From Physcia stellaris (Eukaryota; Ascomycota; Lecanoromycetes; Caliciales; Physciaceae), in the NCBI GenBank assembly GCA_018902385.1, contig JABSSW010000007.1:496001-560000 (forward strand): a DNA stretch of 64,000 nt. Direction: 5' to 3'. Every line of letters begins with the position of its first letter. Within the stretch, counting starts at the first letter, position 1. This document shows positions 34,590 to 44,824 of this stretch, in pieces. A program made the translations under genes and the position numbers. Under the pieces are notes generated by a model. That model was not told the DNA's origin and searched no databases. It saw only the letters and a list, made by a program, of their open reading frames with translations.

Positions 34590-34786
34590 TGTTGAAATAA
34601 ATTCATTATCAAAAACAATGTCAAAACGTTATTTTATTATAGACTAGCGTGCAAACTCTGTACAATAATTCACATTTATCACATGTACGATAAATAGTAT
34701 TATCATGAATATAAGCACGTTGCCACATGTACGATAGATAGTATTATCATGAATATAAGCACGTTGCATCCTACATACCTGTAACA
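34590..34786 (+). repeat. LTR of Copia B, outer (3' LTR), with 44-bp tandem duplication
   Basis: 197 bp, TGTTGAAAT to CTGTAACA. Two copies of a 44-bp unit starting CACATGTACGATA lie in tandem. It is lightly mutated and retains AGACTAGCG, AACTCTG and ATCCTACATACCTG that the inner copy has lost. It is followed by the target duplication CTGAT (34,787-34,791). Confidence 0.9.
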
Positions 34787-34791
34787 CTGAT

Positions 34792-35116
34792 CGACATAGG
34801 CCGCTATGTATGAGTGAAGAGGATGACATATGTTTTGGGGACTAGAATGTGGCGTGGATCCTAAGGCCACCTCCCCAGTATTTATATCAACCACCACCGC
34901 ACTGCATCGAATTATTGCAAGGTGGAGTAGGTAGGTTGAGCTGCCCTCGTCCAATTAGATTGAACCTGTCGGTCGATGAGTTTAGGGGTCCAAAGACTTG
35001 GACGCCAAGGCTTCAACCGCCAAGCCTACATTAAATCAACGCCGTACCTGCCCGACCCGAGGACTGACAGGGCACTGATTGTTGGCCTATTTTTCCAGAA
35101 AGCACCCTCTCACGTT
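34792..35116. promoter_or_regulatory. CBP80 upstream region next to the transposon island
   Basis: 325 bp of normal composition between the last Copia target duplication and the CBP80 start codon. The promoter and leader must lie here or within the LTR. No specific site is claimed. Confidence 0.5.
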
Positions 35117-37927
35117 ATGGCAGATTACGACAGAAGGAACGGAGGAGGTCGTGGTGGATACAATAATCGAAAGCGGCGCTACAGGGGTAAATTGTCAAGC
35201 ACAGACTCAACCCTGGCTGCAGAGCTGACATGGCTGTTCTAGACGACGATGACTACGACCGTCGACCGCAGCGCAGGAAGTTCGAGGAGCCTGCGCACGT
35301 CAAAGTTCGCAAACTACTTCTCGGTATTGCAGGATCGGTAATAAAGCAGCATTAGCGAAGCCGAAGAGGTTCATGTGCTAACATCGCAACAGCCGGCGAA
35401 GACCGAGGATGAAATCAGCAGCATAGCAAAGCTCGTCACAGAGGGCTGCCAGGACGATCAATTACTTGCTACCTTCATCGAGCTTGCGGTGCAGCTGTGG
35501 GTTCCGTGCCAGTCGTGGTCTAGATGGCATTGCTGACAGCCCTTAGCATCGTCGAACAACCGTTGAAGATTCCTTTCGTTGCCGCTGTTATCCTTGTTCT
35601 CAACCCGCAGAAGCCGGAGATAGTGGGAGAGGTTCTTGCGAGAGCTGGAAGAGCCATACAGGAATATCTTGAAACGGGCGCATGGCGCGAAGTCAAGCTG
35701 GTCCTGCGATTCTTCGGCTGTTTACAAGGCTTACTGGACGGCGATGGGGTGTTCACAATCCTGGAAGAGCTGTTCTCTAGGGCCGCTGATCTACAGACTG
35801 CCTCGTCGGAAGATGTAAGATGATCAACGCGATAAATCTGTGCCCAAGCTAACCGTCACCCCTAGAGCTTAGGCCTCGAACTGGTCAAGATCATCCTCAT
35901 GACAATACCCTACGTCCTTGCGTCATCTGCGGCTGGGTTCGAGGAGCAGGCCTCAGGCCTTCTCGAGAAGACCGACATCATCGCCTCAGCACCTCATCCG
36001 CTAGTCACTCTGGTAGATCCTTACCCCGGATTTGGTGAGGAGGAAGTCAAAGAACCCCAAAGCGTCATTGGACTTCTACAGAGACAATTGCAAGCCGAGT
36101 CAACAACCGGATGGCAGCTGAAATGCCTGCCTCGTGCTTGGAAAATAGAGACTGGCGCTGGTGATACTGATGACGCAGCTACACTTACCAAACATACACT
36201 ACCCTCGGTTGCTGTTCCTTCTCCAGTACCTGCAGGCCCACGCCCTCGACTGCCGGAGATCTACTTTTCGGTATACGCGGACCAAGACATCGAGACAGTG
36301 CCCTCGCTTGAGGACATAGCGTCGTCCATACTGCGAGACTCTCTGATTGACACGATTAACGTCTTAGACTTCAACAGAAATGCTGCCGCCAAGTTCCTTA
36401 TCGAATTAGACTGCTATTTCGCACCGAATACCTTCGTTAAGAGGGCAACCCCTTTCGACCGCTTGAAAGATGTTGAAGCCGATGGCCCTACATGGAAGCC
36501 TGAAGATGTGGCGGTCGATGCTGTCTTCTCACAGCTGTTCCAATTACCAGCTCCAGAGCACAAACTGGTGTATTACCATTCAGTACTCACCGAATCCTGC
36601 AAATTAGCTCCCGCAGCCATTGCTCCAAGCTTGGGACGTGCGATCCGCTATCTCTACAAGAACATTGATTCGATGGATCTCGAACTGGAATATAGATTCA
36701 TGGATTGGTTCTCCCACCATCTGAGTAATTTTGGATTCACTTGGAAATGGACTGAATGGTAAGAGTTCCCGACTCGCTCGAGCGACTATACTGATCGACG
36801 ATAGGGTGGATGATGTTGGCCTCAATTTCGTGTTCCCAAAGAAAGCCTTCATGATGGGCGCACTAGAAAAGGAGATCCGGCTCAGCTTTGCTCAAAGAAT
36901 TCGCGGGACCCTTCCCGAGCCATACCAGCCTTTAATCTCAGAAGCGAAGGAGAAGGACACGCCTGACTTTAAGTACACTTCTGACCGTAAGTAGGTCTCT
37001 TGTGGATTCTTGTTCCGAGCCCTAACCGCCGCAGAAACACCATATGCCACTCAGGCTCGAGAGATTCTTCGCCTCGTGAAAGCGAAAGCCCCTGATAGTG
37101 AGATCGAGGAGCACATGAACTCTATCGAGACTGAGGCCGGCTCCCTTGGAGTTGAAGATCCATTGGTTCCATCTACCGACGCTTTGGTGACTTCCATTCT
37201 TTTCATGGGGTCGAAATCACTCTCTCACGTGCTTTCTTGTATTGAGCGCACTAAATCCTCATTGCTTGCCATTGGATCTAAGTCTGAAGCCGCGAGGCGA
37301 CAAATAATTTCCTCGGTCATGGAGTACTGGACCGAGAAGCCAGGAACGGGTGTCAATATTGTCGACAAGCTGCTCAACTACACTATACTAACCCCTAGGA
37401 GTGTCATCACCTGGGCTTTGAGTGATAAGCTTCACAAAGGTGAAGGCCTGTGTCATGCCCATACTTACGAGATGGTCAGTGTGACGTTGTTTAAAGTCAC
37501 CAACCGTGTCCGACAAATTGTCATAGCGCGTAACGTTCGCGGACTGCCGTTAGATCAGCGCAAGCTTCTCGATGAAACACTTCAGCGCGAGCAAGACGAG
37601 ATGCGGATACTCTTCGGTATCGTTGAGGATGCACTTATCGGAGTGGCGGATGGCTCGGTCGATGCGATGGCCGAAAGCCGTGATCAAGACGAGACAGCTG
37701 AGACTATGCTCAGAGCTTGGGGAGGTCGTTGGCTGAAGGTGTTCAGGCGGAAGATGTCTGTCGAGGAAGCCTGGGTATCAGAAATGCTTGAGGCTGGACC
37801 CAAAGGCGAAGAGATGGACGATGTGAAGACCGAGAAGCCAATCGAGAATGGGGTTTCAAACGGTGGAGGGTCCAACGGCTTGGAAAATGGAGCTACGAAT
37901 GCTGATATACTGGACGAAATATCGTGA
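35117..37927 (+). CDS. CBC1: Nuclear cap-binding complex large subunit CBP80 (NCBP1)
   Basis: Seven exons, 35117-35186, 35243-35337, 35393-35496, 35547-35814, 35866-36758, 36805-36986 and 37035-37927, total 2505 bp (834 aa), the normal size. The N-terminus is basic and Gly/Arg-rich (GGGRGGYNNRKRRYR), consistent with a nuclear localisation signal. A MIF4G helical repeat follows (EQPLKIPFVAAVILVLNPQK, EYLETGAWREVKLVLRFFG). Middle and C-terminal MIF4G-like domains contain YHSVLTESCKLAPAAIAPSL and SVITWALSDK. CBP80 with CBP20 binds the 7-methylguanosine cap of new transcripts and aids splicing, export and quality control. The third intron is resolved by a GTGGGT donor and CTTAG acceptor that give the conserved junction ELAVQLIVEQPLK. 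The start codon is only 325 bp from the hypermutated island, yet the gene is intact. Confidence 0.92.
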
Positions 37928-38307
37928 GGAACTGCACAGCCTCAGTATTATCGTCTTTTACGCTGTCTCTACGCTTAGCTGCGATGTTGCAGGGTCACTG
38001 TATTGTACTATGGCTGGACATGGGATACTCGGAGTGTTCATCTGTAAGAATATATCTAAGAAAAGGCAGCCATGTGGCACTGCTTGACTGTACCAGATAA
38101 GCTATGCTAGCACCGACGATACGTCTTGTGTCCCAAACACTTGTTGGTGAGCCATTGCTGAAGTATTGCATTCGCTCTTGCAAAAAGGGGGCCTGGAGCG
38201 CCAAGCCCAAAATTCGTACGAAAACCCCAACCCTCAGACCGGAAGCACAAACGGAAAAGCGAGATTCTTTTTGTTTATCTTAGGATACAGATCTATCTCG
38301 TCGCTAG
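37928..38307. other. Intergenic region CBP80 / ELP2
   Basis: About 380 bp between two plus-strand genes. It holds the CBP80 terminator region and the ELP2 promoter; nothing specific is recognised. Confidence 0.5.
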
Positions 38308-40851
38308 ATGGTAGAGATCCACTCAGATTACATTGCCTGTGGTGGCAGCAGACATCCCGCTGCAGCTGACTGGGATGAGTCAAGCGGCTTCCTCGCCTTC
38401 GGGTCAGACAGAAATATTGCACTATGGGAGCCACTGGTATATCATCATAGCCTATCATCTCCATTTCATGCTCATTCCGTAGACAGAATAAAGATACGCA
38501 AGGTGTAAAAGCCTTATTACGAGGCCATACGGACTCTGTGAACGCAGTCAGATTCGGCCAGATCGCTCGAAGCCAACAATCCATCATTCTCAGCGGATCC
38601 TCGGACAAAACCGTCCGAGTCTGGGAGTCATCAAGCAGTTCCATTTGCGGTTATCAAGTCGCCATTGTCTTGCAAGGCCATGCTAGCTCCGTCAACTGTC
38701 TGGCTTTCTGCCCAAGCAGAAATCTCATTGTTTCAGGCTCCGCAGACGGCGCACTCAAGGTTTGGTGGCTTCGTGTAACAGAAGAAAAACTTGAAGCTTC
38801 TCTTATCCAAACCGTGGAGACAGCGACTAAATTGCTACCACTGACCCTCGCCTTGAGTAATCTTGGAGCAGATTTGGATCTTGTTCTTGCAGTAGCCGGC
38901 ACAAAAGGCATTGTTCAAGTTTATGTTTGCAGAAGCGAGGAATCAGACTTTCATCTCCAAGCTACTCTCGTGGGTCACGAGAATTGGGTTCGATCTCTCG
39001 CTATCACGGCCGAAAATGGTAAAGAGGACAGTGATCTATTGCTAGCATCTGCTAGTCAAGACAAGTACATCCGACTATGGCGCATTCGTCATGACAAGAC
39101 ATCAATTACCAATGGCGGTACTACAAAAAGGAATTTCATGAGCTCTTTGTCAAATAAAGCTCACCGTCTTCAGGCTTCTAGGACCTCATATTCACTAACT
39201 TTCGAAGCTCTGCTACTTGGCCACGAAGACTGGATATACACAGTTCAGTGGCATGCAACAGGTGATAAGCTTCAGCTACTATCAGCTTCTGCCGACAATT
39301 CATTAGCCATATGGGAAGCCGAGGAAAGTTCAGGTATTTGGCTTTGCAACACTAGGCTCGGCGAGATCAGTTCGCAGAAGGGATCAACAACAGCCACGGG
39401 CAGCGCCGGCGGCTTCTGGATCGGTCTCTGGTCCCCGGACGGGAAAACTGTCGTAAGCCTGGGAAGGACGGGTAGTTGGCGACTTTGGAACCATGACAGA
39501 GACTCAGAACGCTGGAGTCAAGGGCTTGGCGTTAGTGGTCACGTTGGCGCCATTACGGATATCGCTTGGGCCAACGATGGAGCTTTCTTATTGTCTACAG
39601 GCAGCGATCAGACAACGCGATTACACGCGGCTTGGAAGCACGAGGATCGGAGCACGTGGCATGAGTTTGCGAGACCTCAGATACACGGCTACGATCTGAA
39701 CTGCATTGATACTATTGGGACTACTCGGTTCATATCAGGTGCAGATGAAAAATCACTACGCGTGTTTGACGAGCCCAAGGCAACCGCGGAGTTATTGCAG
39801 AGGCTGTGTGGTATTTCTACACCATCCGATCATGCACTGCCAGATGCGGCCAACATCCCAGCCCTCGGGCTGTCGAACAAGGCGGTCGAGGCAACTGATG
39901 CTGGGGGTCAGTCGATGGCGAGGCGAACCATGAAGGTACCCTGCATCGGCCATCGATTGGTGCCGCAACAACACTCAACTTACAGCACCCACCACTGGAA
40001 GACCATCTAGCTCGACATACACTCTGGCCAGAGAAAGAAAAGCTTTACGGTCACGGTTACGAGATATCTGCAGTAGCAACAAGTCACGATGGAAAGGTCA
40101 TTGCGACTGCATGTAGAGCGAGCTCTATTGATCATGCAGTGATACGCCTCTATGAGACGAGCGACTGGCGAGAAATCAAGCCTGCTTTGACAAGCCATTC
40201 TTTGACTGTGACATGTCTGAGGTTTTCTGAGAACGACAAATATCTGCTCAGCGTGGGTCGAGATCGACAGTGGGCTGTCTTTGAGAGAGATGTCATTAAT
40301 CTGGAGAGGTATAATCTGGCTGTGAGCAACGTAAAGGGACATAGCAGGATGATACTGAGTGCTAGTTGGGCTCCTTTCGCATTCGGAAGAATGTTTGTCA
40401 CTACCAGCAGAGACAAGACCGTCAAAGTGTGGGAGTTACAGGACAAAGAGGCTGGACTAGCATCAACGTGCCTTACGACGATGCACTTTCCCTCAGCAGT
40501 CACCGCAGTCGACACAGCTACAACAAACGAAGTCGGTGCGCTTGCGATTGCCCTTGGAACCGAGTATGGCCATGTCAGTGTTTCGATATTGACTCTCCCT
40601 CACATGGTGGTTCGCTCAACTCACAAGATCGCTGATGCGTAAGTAACAAACTTCACATGTAAGGAGGATCTATGCTAATGAGTGCCAGGCGGTGTCCGTC
40701 AAGATCAATCACGCAACTCGCTTGGAGGCCACAACATGAGCATTTGAAGGCCAACAAAGAAGCTGACACAAATCCTGTTCAACCTCTCGAACTCGCCATT
40801 GCGAGCGAGGATCATTCGTTGCGGCTGTTCACAGTGGGCTTCTCTACTTGA
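38308..40851 (+). CDS. ELP2: Elongator complex subunit ELP2 (WD40 double propeller)
   Basis: Exons 38308-38436, 38487-40638 and 40689-40851. Many WD40 repeats fill the protein, for example LRGHTDSVNAVRFG, SGSSDKTVRVWE, GHEDWIYTVQWHATGDKL, SASADNSLAIWE and TSRDKTVKVWE. ELP2-typical text includes ARPQIHGYDLNC, EDHLARHTLWPE and KLYGHGYEI. ELP2 scaffolds Elongator, which makes the cm5/mcm5 modification at wobble uridine of tRNA. The frame is offset between 39,907 and 39,986. Either a 50-bp intron (39,936-39,985, donor GTACCC) is removed, giving 797 aa, or one G is missing from the G5 run at 39,903-39,907, giving 814 aa. The second reading yields the family-like stretch TLNLQHPPLEDHL, so I favour it. 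Start: first ATG, opening MVEIHSDYIACGGSRH, typical of the family. Confidence 0.9.
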
Positions 40852-41078
40852 TAAAGAGCTCTGATCTCAGCACGACAACTCCAAGAAAACTAACCGATTC
40901 ATGACTCAAATTCCTGGCTAAAAGACATCATGAAAACAAAGCTCCGTCCTATGCATTTTAGCCCAGCAAGTTGAATTTGCTGGGCATAGGGTATCCAATG
41001 CTGACTGAATTCCAAAAACGCCTCGCTATGTTGTGGACTCAATACGTTGAAGTTATCGGGCCGAGGGTATCGTGTTTG

Positions 41079-42035
41079 CTACGCCTTCTTCTCGTTCCCA
41101 TACCCACCCTTACCCTCCAAACTCTCATACGTCTTCCCTTCGCTCGTTGCGCCATTTCTCGGTCCTCTCTCTTCAAGGTCATCCTTCAACCATGTAAGCA
41201 CGAGCTCACCGAGTTGGCTGTTCCCACTTTTTGGGACCGCCTCCACATCGAAGCTTCCAATAGGCCCCCATTCCTTCACTCGACCAAGATGCATATGCAC
41301 CTATAAGCCAGTCAGCTCTACTTAATCCCTCCAGAATGGCGTTCACGACTCACTAGATGACTCGGCCAGTTGTGCAGATTATCCAGTATATGGGTGGCAT
41401 ACACAATCGTACATGCCCTTCCCTCCGTCTCCGCCTTCAACCATTCTAGAAACCTACTCCGACTCAATAAATCCAGATCAACCGTGATCTCATCCAGCAG
41501 CAACACCGTCCACGGTCTCAACAACCCCATCGCCAATTGCACCCTCCTTCGCTCCCCATCACTAACAGCGTGCATCCTCCATTTCAAGTCAATGTCGAGG
41601 ATGTGGACCAATTCATCGCGCCGATCAGTGTAGTAATTCCCACCTACTGAAGCGAGAAGCGTGGGCACGTCGATATCGGTACGGACGATAGGGTTGAGAA
41701 CCCACTCTAGGCCGAGATAGGTGACGCCTTCGAGACCGTGCTTGAAGGGGTCGACGCCGGCTATGGAGACGGTGGAGGAGGGGGCGAGACGTTTGCCGGA
41801 GAGGAGGCGGAGGAGAGTCGTTTTGCCAGCACCGTTGGCTGGGATTCTTGATCAGAATCGGCGTTCTATTAGAGGCACGAGATTACTCACCGCCGATCAG
41901 GAGCGTTCGGCTGCCTGGTGGGAGATTGAGGATCACGTCCTTGAGACCGGAGGAGCCATCTTGAAAGGCGTAGGAGAGGTGGTTGACGTCTATGGATGGC
42001 CCTGGCACTTCTGAGTGGCCATTGATTTCAGGCAT
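41079..42035 (-). CDS. CAF16: CAF16-type soluble ABC ATPase (CCR4-NOT associated)
   Basis: Three exons, 42035-41891, 41838-41354 and 41300-41079, total 852 bp (283 aa). A single ABC nucleotide-binding domain without membrane segments is present. Walker A is [10 protein letters not shown] (residues 47-56), the signature is [16 protein letters not shown], and Walker B is [14 protein letters not shown]. The D-loop/H-loop side reads IVYATHI. The signature SDGERRRVQ and single-domain size match yeast Caf16, a CCR4-NOT-associated factor of ill-defined biochemical role. The short C-terminal extension (about 70 residues) is Gly/Lys-rich. The gene is convergent with ELP2 (227 bp apart) and head-to-head with MOD5 (456 bp). 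Confidence 0.9.
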
Positions 42036-42491
42036 GGAAAGCGTAGGCTCGATGAGGTGTTGAGTGTTAAGGTTTCAAGTGGAGAATCTGGAGAACTTCC
42101 ATGGATGGAAGTAGTCTTGAAGTCCTGAGCCCGTTACTCTGATGACTCGATGACTTCGCAGTGTGGGATGAAGCTGCTCCCTGCATTAAAGCCATGCAAT
42201 GATCGACAGCTAGGCATCTAATAAGATCTTCAGATCTCGGCTAACGGCGGTTAATACACGAGTAGCGTCCTCTCACCACATCTCGTCTTTGGCCTCGAGT
42301 AGAATTGTTGGGGCCCGTGTATGACATCTACATCAATTTTGCTTTCAATAAAGCTCAGAAGATAACCGTGCGCCAGACATGTACAATAGCCCGCAAGTTC
42401 GACATGGAACCATATCTGCAGGGAATTGCACGCAAAAGAGTCGGGCTTTACGATCGATAGACCACAGATGTTTAGGATCTTACTAAAATAT
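42036..42491. promoter_or_regulatory. Divergent promoter region CAF16 / MOD5
   Basis: 456 bp between two divergent ATG codons. It must contain both promoters. No individual element is claimed. Confidence 0.55.
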
Positions 42492-43900
42492 ATGTCGACT
42501 TCAACCACGAGATCGCGCCATCCTCTGATCGCCATTGTGGGTGCTACGGGTACTGGTAAATCGCAAGTAGGCGCTTCGCAGACAACCTCCAGTCTTTAGT
42601 CCTAATCGATCCACCAGCTTGCTGTATCTCTCGCTCAACGCTTCAATGGCGAGATCATCAATTGCGATGCTCTACAAATGTACAAAGGTTTGCCGATCGC
42701 GACCAACAAAATCTCACTCGAGGAGAGAAAGTCAATACCACACCACTTACTAGATTCCATAAGGTTGGACGACGGACCATGGACGGTCAGCCAATTTCTA
42801 CACCGTGCAAATAATATTATCGACGAGATAAGGTTGAAAGGCAGACTGCCTATTCTCGTTGGAGGGACTCATTACTACACGCAGTCACTCCTTTTCGAGG
42901 ATTTCTTACTCGAGGATGATTCTTCGCACATGCCCGCTGAGGAAATGGAAGTAAAATGGCCGATCCTAGCTGCTAGCTCAGAGGATATGTTGGAAGAGTT
43001 GAAGAGAGTCGATCCTGTTATGGCCAAGACCTGGCATCCTAATGATAATCGTAAAATTAGGCGGAGCCTGGAGATATGGTTAACAAAAGGCCAAAAGCCG
43101 TCAGAGGTCTATGAGGAACAAAAAGAGAAGCAGAAACAGCACTCGGTAGCTGACATTGCCCGACGCGGTAATGATGGCATAAGCCAGGATGGCGGGTGCA
43201 TGGCAGAAGACCAGGATTCAGTCGTGGATAGACCGAATGTGCTTCAATACGACCCCTTGATACTCTGGACGCACGCATCACCCGCGACTCTGCAATCGAG
43301 ACTCAATCGCCGCATCCAAACCATGCTAGACCAAGGCCTTCTCTCCGAAGTCGAAGCAATGTACCAATCTCTCCAATCACAAGAGTCGGCCGGCAAAGGA
43401 GTAGACCAAAGCCGCGGCATCTGGGTCGCGATCGGCTACAAAGAATTCATACCCTATCTCCTCGCTATCCAAAATGGCGAACCTACTCAGAAGCAGCTCG
43501 AGAAAATGAAACAAGAAGCCATCGAGAAGACTCAAATCCGAACGCGGCAATACGCTAGGAATCAGATTCGCTGGATTAGGACTCAACTGCTGCCTGCGCT
43601 TTCTGATAATGGGGCTGCGAAGAGACTTTTTTGCTGGATGGATCGGATATTTCGAAGTGGTCAACCAACGTTGAGGAGATTGCGAATCGCATCACATCAG
43701 CATTCTTGCAGCGCGCTGAGCTGCCCGATCCACGAGAGATCTGTCCAGCGGCAGGCGATATGCTTTCGATAGGTGGAAAGCAAGAAAGACGAATGAAGCA
43801 CTGCGAGGTCTGTGATAAGACTATGATGACCGACGACGCGTGGCGGGACCACGTTAACAGCATGAAGCACAAGAGGACTGCCAGGGCTAAGGGAGGTTGA
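42492..43900 (+). CDS. MOD5: tRNA dimethylallyltransferase (MOD5/MiaA), with apparent frameshift
   Basis: Exon 1 is 42492-42566 and exon 2 42618-43900. With one base added the length is 1359 bp (452 aa). The P-loop is GATGTGKS (residues 17-24). Next come GEIINCDALQMYKGLPIATNK (substrate region), PHHLLDSI and LVGGTHYYTQSLLF, all MiaA-family hallmarks, and then TRQYARNQIRWI. The C-terminus has a C2H2 zinc finger of spacing C-x2-C-x12-H-x5-H, as in yeast Mod5. The enzyme adds isopentenyl to A37 of tRNAs in cytosol, nucleus and mitochondria. The frame breaks at a T6 run (43,627-43,632). A seventh T restores the conserved KRLFLLDGSDISKW and links to the zinc finger. Without it the protein would end at 43,772 with a foreign tail. 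A sequencing error seems more likely than a true mutation, because the downstream frame is well conserved. Confidence 0.9.
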
Positions 43901-44824
43901 TTGGTTGTATGCATCCTTGATTCATCACTATAACCTCTGGGCTGCCCTATCCGACCAATAGGTGACTAAGCTGGAGTTGAAGGGATAATAGTCAGTCAGT
44001 CCTGTCTCAACGAAGCCACCTATCCTCGAATCACATAGCAGAGCTCGTTGTAGCTCATGGTTAGGCACCCTCCTCAATGGCTACCTCTACTTTCATTCTG
44101 GTCCGTCGAGCTGCTTGCGGCAATGTCTCCTCCACCACCTCGATGCGTTGGCGGTGCTCCCCCTCTCAAAGCTTGCTTGGCGCGTACGCCGAAGGCTGCC
44201 CAGGGCGACACCCCCAATCCGCACTATAATCTCAAACAAGTGAGGCAGCCGACTTTAGACTTCCACATACAGAACAAGAATGACTCTCTCCCCGCAAATA
44301 GGTCTAAGGTATCATGCAGGCTCTCATTGTACAATGTGTCCCCACACTTCCCCGGCCGCTTGCCCAGCGAACAGTAATTCCCTGGTTGCGCAGGGAGGCC
44401 GTATTCTGACATGACAAAATTTTTTAGTTTTAAGCATTTGGTAAGTAGGCACAGACCACCGAGAGTTCAAAGCTCCCCTGCTATACTTCCCCGCCAAAGA
44501 AAGCTCTTGAGTATCCGTATCTTCTTTATACAGGTATGCTCTGTGCCTCTCGCTTGTGATGAGAAACAGACAATAGCTATAGGCTCACTCAGGTTCAAGA
44601 AGGAAATTTAGAGGCATCGGCGGTAATAGATCAAATGATTCAAAGTATTTTCTCGACAAGATTATCTCTCTGTTCAAAATTCGATCTACGATTATCTCAA
44701 GATCACCCTTCTCATTGTAATTGCGGAGATTTTACGCTCATGGATTAGGAACCGTGCTCTCTTGCTGTATGTAGACGTCATCGATCGATTTTCGAACCGG
44801 AAGTACTCACTCTCCACGCATCCA
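43901..44824. other. Convergent intergenic region MOD5 / methyltransferase
   Basis: About 0.9 kb between convergent genes. Short frames up to 106 codons, none protein-like. Nothing else seen. Confidence 0.5.

Larger units (their letters stand above)
21601..34786 (+). mobile_element. Ty1/Copia LTR retrotransposon, copy B (degenerate, interrupted by Gypsy)
   Basis: A plus-strand copy of the same family as copy A, bounded by 197-bp LTRs (TGTTGAAAT...TGTAACA). A 7.8 kb Gypsy element splits it at 24,200. The 5' half (21,798-24,200) mirrors copy A from the gag region onward. The 3' half (32,052-34,589) carries integrase, reverse transcriptase and RNase H remnants. Removing the Gypsy and one target duplication leaves about 5.3 kb. 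The LTRs are 44 bp longer than those of copy A because of an internal tandem duplication. Confidence 0.88.
16339..34791. repeat. AT-rich, hypermutated nested retrotransposon island
   Basis: Base composition changes abruptly at the first LTR and returns to normal after the last. Inside, nearly every C is followed by A or G, and nearly every G is preceded by T or C. For example, in 22,681-22,800 all 16 C residues are in CpA (7) or CpG (9), and all 12 G residues are in TpG (3) or CpG (9). The island consists of two Copia elements in inverted orientation and one Gypsy element nested in the second. Its coding frames are full of stops. The pattern is that of repeat-induced point mutation but with an unusual target context. 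Confidence 0.93.

Noticed and set aside
16344-34786. AT-rich block as a mitochondrial DNA insertion
   Set aside because: Paired LTRs, target duplications and Copia/Gypsy reverse transcriptase and integrase motifs identify it as retrotransposons.
16344-34786. Classical CpA-directed RIP
   Set aside because: CpA and TpG remain abundant, while CpT/CpC and ApG/GpG are nearly absent. Only a minority of LTR differences are in CpA context.
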